A stretch of 16,575 bases of DNA, taken from positions 1-16,575 of the forward strand of contig CAAGLQ010000210.1 of NCBI GenBank assembly GCA_900770835.1, in the 5' to 3' direction. Shown here piece by piece: positions 7,129 to 14,624 of this stretch. The DNA is from an uncultured Parabacteroides sp. (GTDB taxonomy: Bacteria > Bacteroidota > Bacteroidia > Bacteroidales > Tannerellaceae). Each line of letters opens with the position of its first letter. Position 1 is the stretch's first letter. A model generated the notes under the pieces. That model was not told the DNA's origin, made no database searches, and saw only the letters and a list, made by a program, of their open reading frames with translations. Both the position numbers and the translations under genes were made by a program.

Positions 7129-8835
7129 ATGACCATAGAAGAGGCAAAACAGATCCTGAACAAACGCAGGGAGTTAGTGAATCGCATTGATAAACTATTG
7201 AAAAAGGGCGAGATCACCGACCCCATGACGGTGTTTAAACTCCAACGCAAACGGGTGGAAGGATTCGATTTGCAAGAAGAGGCAGAACTGTTAGTGCGAG
7301 AAGCGGATAAAGCCTTTTACCAACAATGGGCGGAAGAGATCATTGAGCAACCCGGCTCGTGGTCATTTCATCTTTTCCAAACTGATATTCAAGAGAAAAT
7401 CAAGCAGATAGAGCAAGCATTAGAAATGCGGGAGCAGAAGCTGGCAGGTAGTGTCTATGTCGATACACCGCATACGATGAGGCAGATTTTTCGCCATGTG
7501 GATGATCCCAAATGGCAAGCAGCCGTAGCTCAGTCGCCCTATTTCTCCGAGTCACAAAGGGAGCGGCTGTTAAGCAAAGCGGCCATTTTGCAAAACTTCT
7601 ATACGCGCTATGACCGTTGGATAGCGCCCATGCGTAGTGTCTCTCCAGCCATCGTAGATGTGGATCTCTATACAGAGAATGCCATACGCATCCTATGGAT
7701 TCTGCCGGGCGATTTACCTCGGCAAACCCAACCTTTACCCCTATGGCTGCGAACGTGCGCCACTTGGGATGATTTCCCGGTGCACACCACCCCCTACACC
7801 AAAATGTTTTACACCTCGTTCGCCATTCAACAACTCTATTATTATGGCTATGACAAAGATGAGTTGCTCTCTTTCGACTCTATCAACCGCCGTGGCTCTT
7901 TAGAAGAATGGTATAAATCCCTGCGTCGCTGCGCCATCGTGCAATTAACACATACCTCATCCGCAGAGCTTCATCACCTGCTGATCACCTTGCAACCCAA
8001 TGTCGTATTGACCGTTGGCACATTGCCCCAAGTTTGGAGCGCCATCGGCTTGTCCGCAGAACAGGATCAATTGCATTTGCTCACAGGCCTTTCGGAATCT
8101 TGCGGCGTCGCGACCCTGCATCGGCATCAAGGCATCGCATTCATTGAGACACCCCAATTGACCGATTCCGCCGTTTCCGTCTCTGAGTTCATGACCGATA
8201 CGCTCACGCTTGCTCGCCTCTTTTTCATCGGTCACCGGCAAAACAATCCCCTGCCCTCCGTAGTAAATCGAGCCATGGATCCCCATCAATACCTATTTGA
8301 GACGCTTCAAAAAGCCATTGAGCATCACCGGTATGTGCGTATCGGCTATCCTGATCCGCAAACACTTCACTACACTGAGCATTCCTTTCTGCCCCTATTG
8401 CTCAAGCAACATGCGGGAGATTGGTATGTCATTGGCAAGTGGAAAGGCAAATCCTCCTTCGAGGCACTTTACCTCGCTCACATCCAATCCGTAGAGGAAC
8501 TATCAGAAGAGGAGCACATTCCTGAAAGTCGCTTGCTCCCCTATCACTACGCTTATGGTGTGCATCTTCTTAATGAACTGCAAATCAACCCCAACTTGAC
8601 AGCAGACACTCCTCAACTCTTTGTCATTCGCCTGCGGGTATATGCCCCTCTATGGCAACAGCTGCAACTTCGTCCCTTGCACTTCACGCAATCCCTATTT
8701 CCCGCTGATTCCGATGCGCCTTATCGCCTCTTCCAATACAAAATGTATCTCACCGACGAACTGATCCAACTCCTCCGTGGCTATGGCCGTCAGATTGAAA
8801 TCATCGAGCCAGAGTGTTTGAGGAAAGAGGTCTAA
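7129..8835 (+). CDS. WYL-domain protein with unrecognised N-terminal half
   Basis: A 568-residue protein. Its C-terminal third resembles a WYL domain (about 390-458): AIEHHRYVRIGY, then a PLLLKQHAGDWYVIG stretch in which WYV at 432-434 is the eponymous motif, then ALYLAHIQSV. A WCX-like extension follows to the end (RGYGRQIEIIEPECLR). WYL domains bind nucleic acid or nucleotide ligands and usually follow a helix-turn-helix in regulators, often near phage-defence genes. Here no helix-turn-helix is evident; the first 110 residues are charged and helical, and 110-380 match nothing I recognise. The gene probably shares a transcript with the exonuclease before it. A role as ligand-sensing regulator or defence accessory is inference. 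Confidence 0.72.
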   Translation: MTIEEAKQILNKRRELVNRIDKLLKKGEITDPMTVFKLQRKRVEGFDLQEEAELLVREADKAFYQQWAEEIIEQPGSWSFHLFQTDIQEKIKQIEQALEMREQKLAGSVYVDTPHTMRQIFRHVDDPKWQAAVAQSPYFSESQRERLLSKAAILQNFYTRYDRWIAPMRSVSPAIVDVDLYTENAIRILWILPGDLPRQTQPLPLWLRTCATWDDFPVHTTPYTKMFYTSFAIQQLYYYGYDKDELLSFDSINRRGSLEEWYKSLRRCAIVQLTHTSSAELHHLLITLQPNVVLTVGTLPQVWSAIGLSAEQDQLHLLTGLSESCGVATLHRHQGIAFIETPQLTDSAVSVSEFMTDTLTLARLFFIGHRQNNPLPSVVNRAMDPHQYLFETLQKAIEHHRYVRIGYPDPQTLHYTEHSFLPLLLKQHAGDWYVIGKWKGKSSFEALYLAHIQSVEELSEEEHIPESRLLPYHYAYGVHLLNELQINPNLTADTPQLFVIRLRVYAPLWQQLQLRPLHFTQSLFPADSDAPYRLFQYKMYLTDELIQLLRGYGRQIEIIEPECLRKEV

Positions 8836-8873
8836 AATAACGAGGATTTGCAGTGAAAAACCAGCCAGCAGGC

Positions 8874-8905
8874 TTGTCATTTCTCGCCTATTTGTAGTAT
8901 GTTTG
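8874..8905 (+). promoter_or_regulatory. Promoter (TTG-N21-TATGTTTG)
   Basis: TTG at 8874-8876 and TATGTTTG at 8898-8905 are separated by 21 bases, a good Bacteroidetes promoter. It now drives only the ATPase remnant. Just downstream a 6-bp hairpin (8912-8917 with 8922-8927) and a direct repeat of TTTCGGAA (8923 and 8938) occur. Confidence 0.55.
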
Positions 8906-8950
8906 CAGTTGCGAAACCGCTGTTTCGGAAATGTGCGTTTCGGAAGTTGA

Positions 8951-9811
8951 ATAAAAGCAGAACCCTTATACAACCGCCAGACTCGTTTTATGTCGATTAA
9001 GCCATTCACACCTGCTGTTTTGAAGGAGATAATGGCGGAATATAATCCTGACTATTCAGCTGAGGACTTGTTGGCATTCTACTCGTTCACAGGAGGTGTC
9101 GCAAAATATGTCCAATTGCTTATTGATGCCGGTGCTACGACCAAGACTAAGATGCTCAATCATATTATAAAGGCTGACTCTGTTTTCTTGGGCGAAGGAA
9201 AAGCAATACTGATTGAGGAGTTTGGCAAGGATTACGGAGTCTATTTCTCTATTCTCTCAGCCATTGCCCGTGGCAAGACCTCACGCTCAGAGATTGAGCA
9301 GATTGTGAGTAGGGAGATAGGTGGCTATCTAACCAAATTGGAAAAGGAGTATGAAGTGATTACCAAGAACCAACCGATCTTCGAGAAGAGTTCGACCAAG
9401 AATATTCGCTATACGATTGAGGACAACTTCTTCAGCTTTTGGTTCCGTTTTATCTACAAGTACAACTATATGCTTGAGATTGAGAACTATGATGCGGTGA
9501 AGACTATAATCAATCGTGATTACGAAACATTCAGTGGCAAGATGCTCGAACGCTATTTCAAGCGTGTACTCATAGAGAGTAAAGCGTACACACGCATTGG
9601 CAGTTGGTGGGACCGCAAGGGGGAGAATGAGATTGATATTGTGGCTGAGAACGAATTGAACGAAGAGGCGGTATTCATTGAGGTAAAGCGAAAAGAGGAA
9701 AACTTTGATGCTGTTGCCCTCAACGAGAAAGTCAGTGTCTTTACTCGCGCTACGGGTAAGTTTAAGGGCTATGCCGTAAAGCAAAAGGGACTTTCAATGA
9801 CTGATATATAG
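8951..9811 (+). pseudogene. C-terminal remnant of a DUF234-type ATPase
   Basis: The reading frame matches the back half of AAA-type ATPases with a C-terminal DUF234 domain. From the ATG at 8990 it gives 273 residues, with a winged-helix-like region (about 85-130) and a PD-(D/E)XK-like end: GENEID at 211-216 then EVKR at 231-234. Full-length relatives are about 450-480 residues with a Walker A/B domain in front; that part is missing. The homology-like frame extends upstream of the ATG (EPLYNRQTRF) to a TGA at 8948, showing that the break lies there and that the ATG is not the natural start. An intact promoter precedes the break, suggesting an internal deletion that joined promoter and 3' half. 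A small functional product from ATG 8990 is not excluded. Confidence 0.75.
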
Positions 9812-9821
9812 TAGTTTATTA

Positions 9822-9836
9822 GTTAAATTATTTAAC
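9822..9836. repeat. Inverted repeat GTTAAAT-T-ATTTAAC
   Basis: Seven-base perfect inverted repeat around a single T, 10 bases after the stop of the ATPase remnant. It is AT-only apart from the ends and has no T-run after it, so it is not a convincing terminator. It might be an operator or chance. Confidence 0.3.
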
Positions 9837-9994
9837 ATTTGAAGAAAGTGATCGGAAGCAATCTTTCGATAGAGTACGCCAAAAACTAAGGCTTCTTAAA
9901 GTATGGAGGCAAAAAGAGGCCAGTTAGAAAAACATTCCTACCTTGCGTTCACAAATTTACGAGGAGACAACGAGGTTCATATCGCAAATTCGCT

Positions 9995-10002
9995 TACCTT
10001 TG
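9995..10002 (+). promoter_or_regulatory. -7 element of RNA copy A (TACCTTTG)
   Basis: TACCTTTG is a TAnnTTTG match placed directly before the first hairpin of RNA copy A, in the same relative place as the full promoter of copy B. The upstream -33 position (GTTC at 9975-9978) is poor, so this promoter is probably weaker than that of copy B. Confidence 0.45.
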
Positions 10003-10004
10003 CC

Positions 10005-10247
10005 GTAGTATGGTGAAAAGCCAAGCGAGGCCGGAAACCATACCTACATTTCGAAGAAAGCGAAAAGGCGTTTACGATATTATTCCCGACTTGGAAATCG
10101 GCAAATGGACATTGTTGGGGAATGATAGGCAACAAACGCTCACGTAAGTCTATATACAAGCGTGAGCTGTTGTTCTATTATCTCAACAAAGGGTTTTGCC
10201 GAACCTCCAAGTCAGATAAGAAGAGCAATGGTTTGCGCTTTTTGTTT
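10005..10247 (+). ncRNA. Structured RNA, copy A of a tandem pair
   Basis: About 243 nt without a credible reading frame. Helix 1 pairs 10005-10014 with 10037-10047 (one bulged base) and encloses GCC-AAGCGA-GGC (10020-10031). Helix 2 pairs 10078-10087 with 10118-10127 (one G-U). Helix 3 pairs GCTCACG (10138-10144) with CGTGAGC (10161-10167), flanked by AACAA and TTGTT. A terminator-like hairpin (10221-10240, one A-G mismatch) with TTTTTGTTT ends it. Copy B has the same helices in the same order; helices 1 and 3 differ in sequence but stay paired, which supports a selected RNA fold. I do not recognise the family with certainty; Bacteroidales-specific motifs in Rfam such as Bacteroidales-1 would be the first comparison. 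Confidence 0.6.
10221..10247 (+). terminator. Terminator-like hairpin of RNA copy A
   Basis: AAG-A-GCAA pairs with TTGC-G-CTT across a TGGT loop (seven pairs with one A-G mismatch) and is followed by TTTGTTT. The T-tract makes it a plausible, moderate terminator. Confidence 0.45.
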
Positions 10248-10270
10248 ACTTGGAAATAGAGGCTCTAAAA

Positions 10271-10301
10271 TTTGTGAAGACATAGCTTTTCGTTATATTT
10301 G
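10271..10301 (+). promoter_or_regulatory. Strong promoter of RNA copy B (TTTG-N19-TATATTTG)
   Basis: TTTG at 10271-10274 and TATATTTG at 10294-10301 with a 19-base spacer match the Bacteroidetes consensus exactly. Transcription would start near 10307, where the first hairpin of copy B begins. No other promoter is visible before the gene at 10646. Confidence 0.72.
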
Positions 10302-10577
10302 CACCTGTCCAACCAAACCGTAGCCAAGCGAGGCAGCGGTGGACGATGTACAAGAAAAGCGAAAAAGCGTTACGATATTATTCCTTGCTTCTAAAATCGC
10401 CAAATTTTACAACACGGGAATAATGGCAACAATGCTTACGCTCTACTGTATATGTACTTTTTCTTCGGGAAGGGTTATATCGGTATAGAGCGTGGGCTGT
10501 TGTTTCATTCATTCGTGTTGTGGGTGTTTGGCGATACCTAGAAGCAGGATGATGGACAGCAGTTCCCACGCTTTTTT
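10302..10577 (+). ncRNA. Structured RNA, copy B; possible attenuating leader
   Basis: About 270 nt, related to copy A. Helix 1 pairs GTCCA (10307-10311) with TGGAC (10340-10344), then CCG with CGG, then GCC-AAGCGA-GGC (10323-10334). Helix 2 pairs ATTATTCC (10377-10384) with GGAATAAT (10417-10424). Helix 3 pairs ACGCTCTA (10438-10445) with TAGAGCGT (10486-10493), with AACA and TGTT beyond it. The stretch AGCGAAAA, then GCG and TTACGATATTATTCC, is nearly identical in both copies. The 3' strand of helix 3 overlaps the 5' strand of the terminator stem (10490-10502), so the two cannot form together. It could be an independent RNA or the leader of the operon at 10646. Confidence 0.62.
10490..10577 (+). 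terminator. Terminator of RNA copy B / upstream of accessory operon
   Basis: GCGTGGGCTGTTG (10490-10502) pairs with CAGCAG-TT-CCCACGC (10557-10571): 13 pairs, one G-U and a two-base bulge, followed by TTTTTT (10572-10577). The enclosed loop is long (about 54 bases) and contains further small pairings. The 5' arm also pairs upstream in helix 3, giving a terminator/antiterminator layout. Confidence 0.6.
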
Positions 10578-10608
10578 ATTGGTTAAACTTAAAGATAATG
10601 CCGATTCC

Positions 10609-10645
10609 GGAGGGGACAGGAGGAGGGAGATGAGGAGGAGAAAGC
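10609..10645 (+). promoter_or_regulatory. Purine-rich tract with several GGAGG sites
   Basis: Almost pure A/G for about 37 bases before the ATG at 10646, containing four or five GGAGG-like sites, the last (GGAGG at 10634-10638) about 8 bases before the start. Most genes in this window lack a clear Shine-Dalgarno site, so this is exceptional. A 7-codon minigene (10630-10653, peptide MRRRKHD) overlaps the main start. Confidence 0.55.
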
Positions 10646-12643
10646 ATGATTAATAAACAGACTTTTGATGCATTCCAATCTCATAAGAGAAAACTGTATG
10701 AACTGATACCTAACAATAAATCAGATTTGTGTATTAGGCCATGGATAGATGATTCGATGCAATATGCGTTGCGACAGCACTTTCAGCTTCACATGGATGA
10801 GGAGTTTCTATATGTGAGAGATACATCCAGTTGGAATACCCGAGATCAGGGGACAGTCGTGACAGATTGGGGCATTACGTGTATCCCTGATAATGAGAAT
10901 GCAGACCATGTTATCGCATTCTCTTGGGAAGATATTCATCATGTAGAGTATATCAGTGAATGTCTGTTCTTCTTTACCAATGCCGAAAGAACAGATCAAT
11001 ATGAAATACATATCAGCCATTTCGTAAAGGGTATGTCTGATGAAAAAAAGTCTATTGCTGGAGCGGAGTTGGCCAGGACTTTCTCAGACATGGCGGCTAC
11101 TCAGGAATCTGTATCTGATGATGAGGCTTTAGTTCAAATTATAGATCGGTTTAACACTCTACAAGATGAAGGAAAAGTGGATGACGCGTTGGAATTTGGT
11201 CTATCTTTCAGGAAAGATACTGGTTATGTTGTGTTATCGATAGATTTAGCGTTGCTTCTCCATAAAAAAGGGAAAACCAGTCAAGCTCTGCAACTGTTAG
11301 ATGAAGATTTCAATGAATTACCCGAGGATAACCTGTTTTGGAAATCGCTGTTGGCTCATTGCAGGTACTCTCTCTTGGAGACAACAGGAGCTATTGAGGA
11401 CTGTCGGAAAATTTGCCAATATGTGATCAAACATGCGCCGGCAGATCTTAAGTTGAATAATATGTTGATTCTTGAGGATGCAAAGCAAGATTTCCGAAAA
11501 TATGAAGATGTTTTTGTGAATTCGTTCTTGCAACGTCCATATAACCAACGTAAACTGATCGTTCCGGTTGAATCTTATACGGATTTATCACAAAAGACCT
11601 TGTCTGTTTTGGACATTAATCATCTGCCTGCAATCAATTTCCCGATGGGACACCCTGTAGCCAATCAACTTTATGTAGGGCATCCCTATCTCCCGGCTAA
11701 ATATATTCCTTTTGAAAACTATGAACTGGAATTAATCGAAGACAAAGTGCGTGAGTTCTGTCAGGTAATGCAGTATTTGGGAGCAACAGAAATTGATATA
11801 GAGTGTATCAATTCATCCTCAAATAATCAGTACACGCACATCAACCAGAAAGCTTCAGGAGGCGTGAATTATAAAGTGGCTTCAGTTCAAGGTTCTGGAG
11901 AACGAGATCGGACTAATAAATTCATTGAGGATATAAGCCAAAGCATCAATTTGCATCAGAAGTTCTATCCCAAAGCCAAACCGTCATTACCTAAAGATTT
12001 GGTATGGTATCCCAACGAACCTTCTTGGCAACGGTTGTATAAACAACGAATGCAAGGTGCGATTAGGGAACATGAAGAGCGAATCGAGACCAAAAAGAGT
12101 CAGGTAGTGGAAAACTCTGAACTAAAGAAAATCTCAGCTGAGGTGAAATGGCTTTTTTTGCAAGCTAACGGAAATTGGGAGCAATCTATGGAGGAAAAAT
12201 TTGAGGCACACGAAAATGCGATCTTGGCTATCCATGTAAAGTTTGCTCCAATAGAAAGTTTGCAAGGAGAAACGGCAAGCAATGGGACTCCATCTAATGC
12301 TTCAGCATCGGCATCAGTCTTTTCTGAAGCTGAAAAAGAGTACATGGAAGAACTAAAGGCTTGTCTGGAAGAGGATGAAGAGATCTCTTCACGGGAGCGA
12401 AGATTGTTAAATCGTTTGCGGGATCGATTAGGCATCAGTGAGTCTCGTGCCAATGAATTGGAAGAATCACTGAAAAAGCCTCAACTGACGGAAGATGAAC
12501 AAGAGTATTATGAGGAATACAAAGCTTGTATAGAGGATGAGACAGAGCTTTCGCCTCGTTCTCGTCGCTTGCTTGATCGGTTTAAAAGCAAACTGGGCAT
12601 TTCTGAGGAAAGAGCCAAGGAGATTGAAAGATTAGTACGATAA
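10646..12643 (+). CDS. Large multidomain protein: PH-like N-terminus, helical repeats, two acidic C-terminal repeats
   Basis: A 665-residue soluble protein that I cannot name. Residues 25-125 look like a bacterial PH-like fold (VVTDWGITCIP, then IAFSWEDIHHVEYISECLFFF). Residues 160-290 are helical with TPR-like spacing. The region 340-535 appears to be its own conserved domain, with LVWYPNEPSWQRL at 452-464 and a charged coiled-coil-like stretch to 490. After a Ser/Ala/Asn linker (541-557) come two similar 50-residue units at 559-608 and 613-662; by eye 27 of 50 positions are identical, each with an acidic loop then RRLLxR and LGISE.RA.E. There is no signal peptide or membrane segment. It is the first gene of the accessory operon and could be a membrane- or partner-binding scaffold; that is inference. 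Confidence 0.72.
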   Translation: MINKQTFDAFQSHKRKLYELIPNNKSDLCIRPWIDDSMQYALRQHFQLHMDEEFLYVRDTSSWNTRDQGTVVTDWGITCIPDNENADHVIAFSWEDIHHVEYISECLFFFTNAERTDQYEIHISHFVKGMSDEKKSIAGAELARTFSDMAATQESVSDDEALVQIIDRFNTLQDEGKVDDALEFGLSFRKDTGYVVLSIDLALLLHKKGKTSQALQLLDEDFNELPEDNLFWKSLLAHCRYSLLETTGAIEDCRKICQYVIKHAPADLKLNNMLILEDAKQDFRKYEDVFVNSFLQRPYNQRKLIVPVESYTDLSQKTLSVLDINHLPAINFPMGHPVANQLYVGHPYLPAKYIPFENYELELIEDKVREFCQVMQYLGATEIDIECINSSSNNQYTHINQKASGGVNYKVASVQGSGERDRTNKFIEDISQSINLHQKFYPKAKPSLPKDLVWYPNEPSWQRLYKQRMQGAIREHEERIETKKSQVVENSELKKISAEVKWLFLQANGNWEQSMEEKFEAHENAILAIHVKFAPIESLQGETASNGTPSNASASASVFSEAEKEYMEELKACLEEDEEISSRERRLLNRLRDRLGISESRANELEESLKKPQLTEDEQEYYEEYKACIEDETELSPRSRRLLDRFKSKLGISEERAKEIERLVR

Positions 12644-12656
12644 ATACTTTGTAATT

Positions 12657-13946
12657 ATGGGAAGATATTCAGAAACACCGACAAAAACTGTTATCAGTTT
12701 AGCGAATAATGGAGATAGAGATGCTTGTTTGGAATTATCGGAGAGGTATTCCACTGGAACAGTCATGCTAAAGCGTGATTTGGGTAAAGCTGATTATTGG
12801 CGGAAGCGGGCTAATGGAGAAGTAGTATCCTCTTTTGACGATATCAGTGGGTTTAAAGATGATAGGGTAGAACAATCTGTACCGCAAATTAATAAGATAG
12901 ACTCATTAGAAAAAATGGATTCTTTCTTATCATCTCTTCAAATGACCGCATCGCATTCTGTCGCAGAGGCATTGAAAGCGCAGTTGGCGGTAATACGGTT
13001 TGTTAGTTCTCCGTCTCTCATTGATACTACTTTGGATACATTGATTCTGAATTTAAAGAAATCCTTGGATAGTGCGAATTCTGAAGATGAAAGAAATCGG
13101 TTGAGGGAATTATTCTCGTTAATGATTCAGAATTATATATTCTTTTTTGATGCTCGACTACAATATGCTATTAATGACAATAAAAAACAGGGTCGAGCAT
13201 TATTGGAAGAAGCGGGGAAACAGTTAACAGAAACAGCAACACAAGTAGCACTCATGGCTGCTACAGGAGGAGTTAGCGCAATTGGTGTCGCTCAGGTTAC
13301 AATTGAGAATTTCTTTGTGGAAACAGAAGAAAAGAAATCCATTTTTCAGAAAGTAATAGGCTGGTTTTCACGTAGCTCAGAAATAGCATCCAAAAAGCAG
13401 GAGTTCTATCAAACACTTTACAAGATGATACAAAAGCTCAATAAATATAGAGAATGGATCGGAGCATCAATGTTGATAGAAGGTGTTATAGAGAGATATG
13501 CCGATGACATAGCTGATTACACATACGATACGCAGATTTATGATAATGAAAGAGCTTATGAAGCAAGTTGTAATGAGTTAGAGAGGACAGATCTGTTTAC
13601 TTACAAAGGAGAATGGGCTACTTGGACATTTGGATTAGGTGTAGTTACTATCCTATTCAGATGGATTTGGTATTTGCTTTCATCGGGTTGGAGTACTGCA
13701 TTGTCTTGGTTTATGGATGATGTTACTGTAACAGATCATTCTGGTTGGTTTTTACCTCATTTCGGTTGTGTTTTAGGCGCAGCTGTCTTTGTTGAGATTA
13801 TTGCCATATTTTATACTTGGCCAATTAGAACAAATATACAGCAGCGTATGGCAGACTTATTGAATGAAAAGAAATCATTGGTAGATTCTAAAAACCAGTT
13901 GATTAATGAGATAAAAACCATTGCTGGCAGATATAGCGAATTATAA
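12657..13946 (+). CDS. Membrane protein with Sel1-like N-terminus
   Basis: A 429-residue protein without a known full-length family. The first 53 residues resemble a Sel1/TPR-type unit (ALIKE pattern: LANNGDRDACLELSERYSTG then KADYWRKRAN). The middle is helical. A glycine/alanine-rich hydrophobic segment lies at about 195-215 (ALMAATGGVSAIGVAQVT). Two likely membrane spans are at about 320-343 and 365-387, both rich in aromatic residues, linked by a short loop containing DDVTVTD. The tail (390-425) is a charged coiled-coil-like helix. No signal peptide is seen. It begins 13 bases after the previous stop and is followed after 15 bases by the DUF1232 gene, so it belongs to the same transcript. 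It may anchor the system at the inner membrane; this is inferred only from the spans. Confidence 0.75.
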   Translation: MGRYSETPTKTVISLANNGDRDACLELSERYSTGTVMLKRDLGKADYWRKRANGEVVSSFDDISGFKDDRVEQSVPQINKIDSLEKMDSFLSSLQMTASHSVAEALKAQLAVIRFVSSPSLIDTTLDTLILNLKKSLDSANSEDERNRLRELFSLMIQNYIFFFDARLQYAINDNKKQGRALLEEAGKQLTETATQVALMAATGGVSAIGVAQVTIENFFVETEEKKSIFQKVIGWFSRSSEIASKKQEFYQTLYKMIQKLNKYREWIGASMLIEGVIERYADDIADYTYDTQIYDNERAYEASCNELERTDLFTYKGEWATWTFGLGVVTILFRWIWYLLSSGWSTALSWFMDDVTVTDHSGWFLPHFGCVLGAAVFVEIIAIFYTWPIRTNIQQRMADLLNEKKSLVDSKNQLINEIKTIAGRYSEL

Positions 13947-13961
13947 TTATACTCATACATT

Positions 13962-14297
13962 ATGGATACAAGTAAATATAGTCAGTCATATTCGGAGGAT
14001 GGACTGTGGAAAAAAATAGAAAAGTTTGCAAGTAAAGCAGGCAGAGAGGTAATTTGCAATGCGCTTAAACTATATTATGCACTGGCATTAGGAAAAGCGA
14101 CACCGAAGCAGATAGCAACTATTATTGGCGCATTAGGGTATTTTATCTCTCCAGTAGATGCTGTTCCTGATTTCCTCCCTGGTGGTTTATTGGATGATGG
14201 CGGTGTGTTAGCTTTGGCCGTAACGACTTTAGCTTGTTGTTCAGATCCAGCGGTTGTAGCTGCTACAAAAGCAAAAGTATCAGAATGGTTTGATTAA
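13962..14297 (+). CDS. DUF1232 (YkvA-like) family protein
   Basis: A 111-residue protein carrying the DUF1232 hallmark GYFISPVDAVPDFLPGGLLDDGG at 59-81 (aromatic-IxPxDxxPDxxP...DD). The family is widespread, small and membrane-associated, and its biochemical role is unknown. A hydrophobic helix precedes the motif (49-62) and another follows it (83-92). The N-terminal 30 residues are charged. It starts 15 bases after the membrane-protein gene, which fits a joint membrane-located complex. The 81 bases after its stop are the longest gap in the operon, and I see no promoter in them. Confidence 0.85.
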   Translation: MDTSKYSQSYSEDGLWKKIEKFASKAGREVICNALKLYYALALGKATPKQIATIIGALGYFISPVDAVPDFLPGGLLDDGGVLALAVTTLACCSDPAVVAATKAKVSEWFD

Positions 14298-14378
14298 ACC
14301 TCATGGTAGGTGTATTAAAGTAGTTTCCGGGTGATATTAAATGAATCATATAATAATAACATTTAAATTCAAAGAATT

Positions 14379-14600
14379 ATGGCACTTTTTAGAGTAACAG
14401 TTAAGCAAATGAAGAATACAAATGGTATTCGAGTAGAGAAAGGAATGAGTGTAGAGGTCGTTACGAACTCTATGTCTAACCCGGTGACAACAAACGGCGG
14501 TCAGGCAGTGGCGGATGCGTTCTATCGTATCTATGGCATTGATGCCAAGAAAGCGGGTATCCTCTCCACCGTCTATTTGGATGTGCAACGGATAGGTTAA
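14379..14600 (+). CDS. Small conserved protein resembling DUF6140
   Basis: A 73-residue protein starting MALFRVTVKQMKNTNG and containing EKGMSVEVVTNSMSNPVTTNGGQ followed by RIYGIDAKKAG. The pattern matches a small protein family that I associate with Bacteroidales and with the label DUF6140; I recall this from memory and cannot verify it. The predicted fold is mostly beta strands with one helix. Function is unknown. It lies 24 bases before the WHH nuclease gene and shares its higher G+C content compared with the AT-rich genes on both sides, suggesting that these two travel together as a cassette. A chaperone, adaptor or immunity role for the nuclease is possible but untested. Confidence 0.7.
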   Translation: MALFRVTVKQMKNTNGIRVEKGMSVEVVTNSMSNPVTTNGGQAVADAFYRIYGIDAKKAGILSTVYLDVQRIG

Positions 14601-14624
14601 TGTAGTGTCTAAAGTGTTTCTCAA

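Noticed and set aside
9329..9784. Minus-strand 151-codon frame opposite the ATPase remnant
   Set aside because: Lies antisense to a frame with clear DUF234-type similarity; no promoter or ribosome site.
9893..9925. Hairpin of AGGCTTCTT with AAGAGGCC as terminator of the ATPase remnant
   Set aside because: Eight pairs can form but the loop is long and no T-run follows, so I did not list it as a terminator.
9977..10569. Two short minus-strand frames across the tandem RNAs
   Set aside because: Their parallel occurrence follows from the duplicated RNA; the encoded peptides are not conserved between copies and lack start signals.
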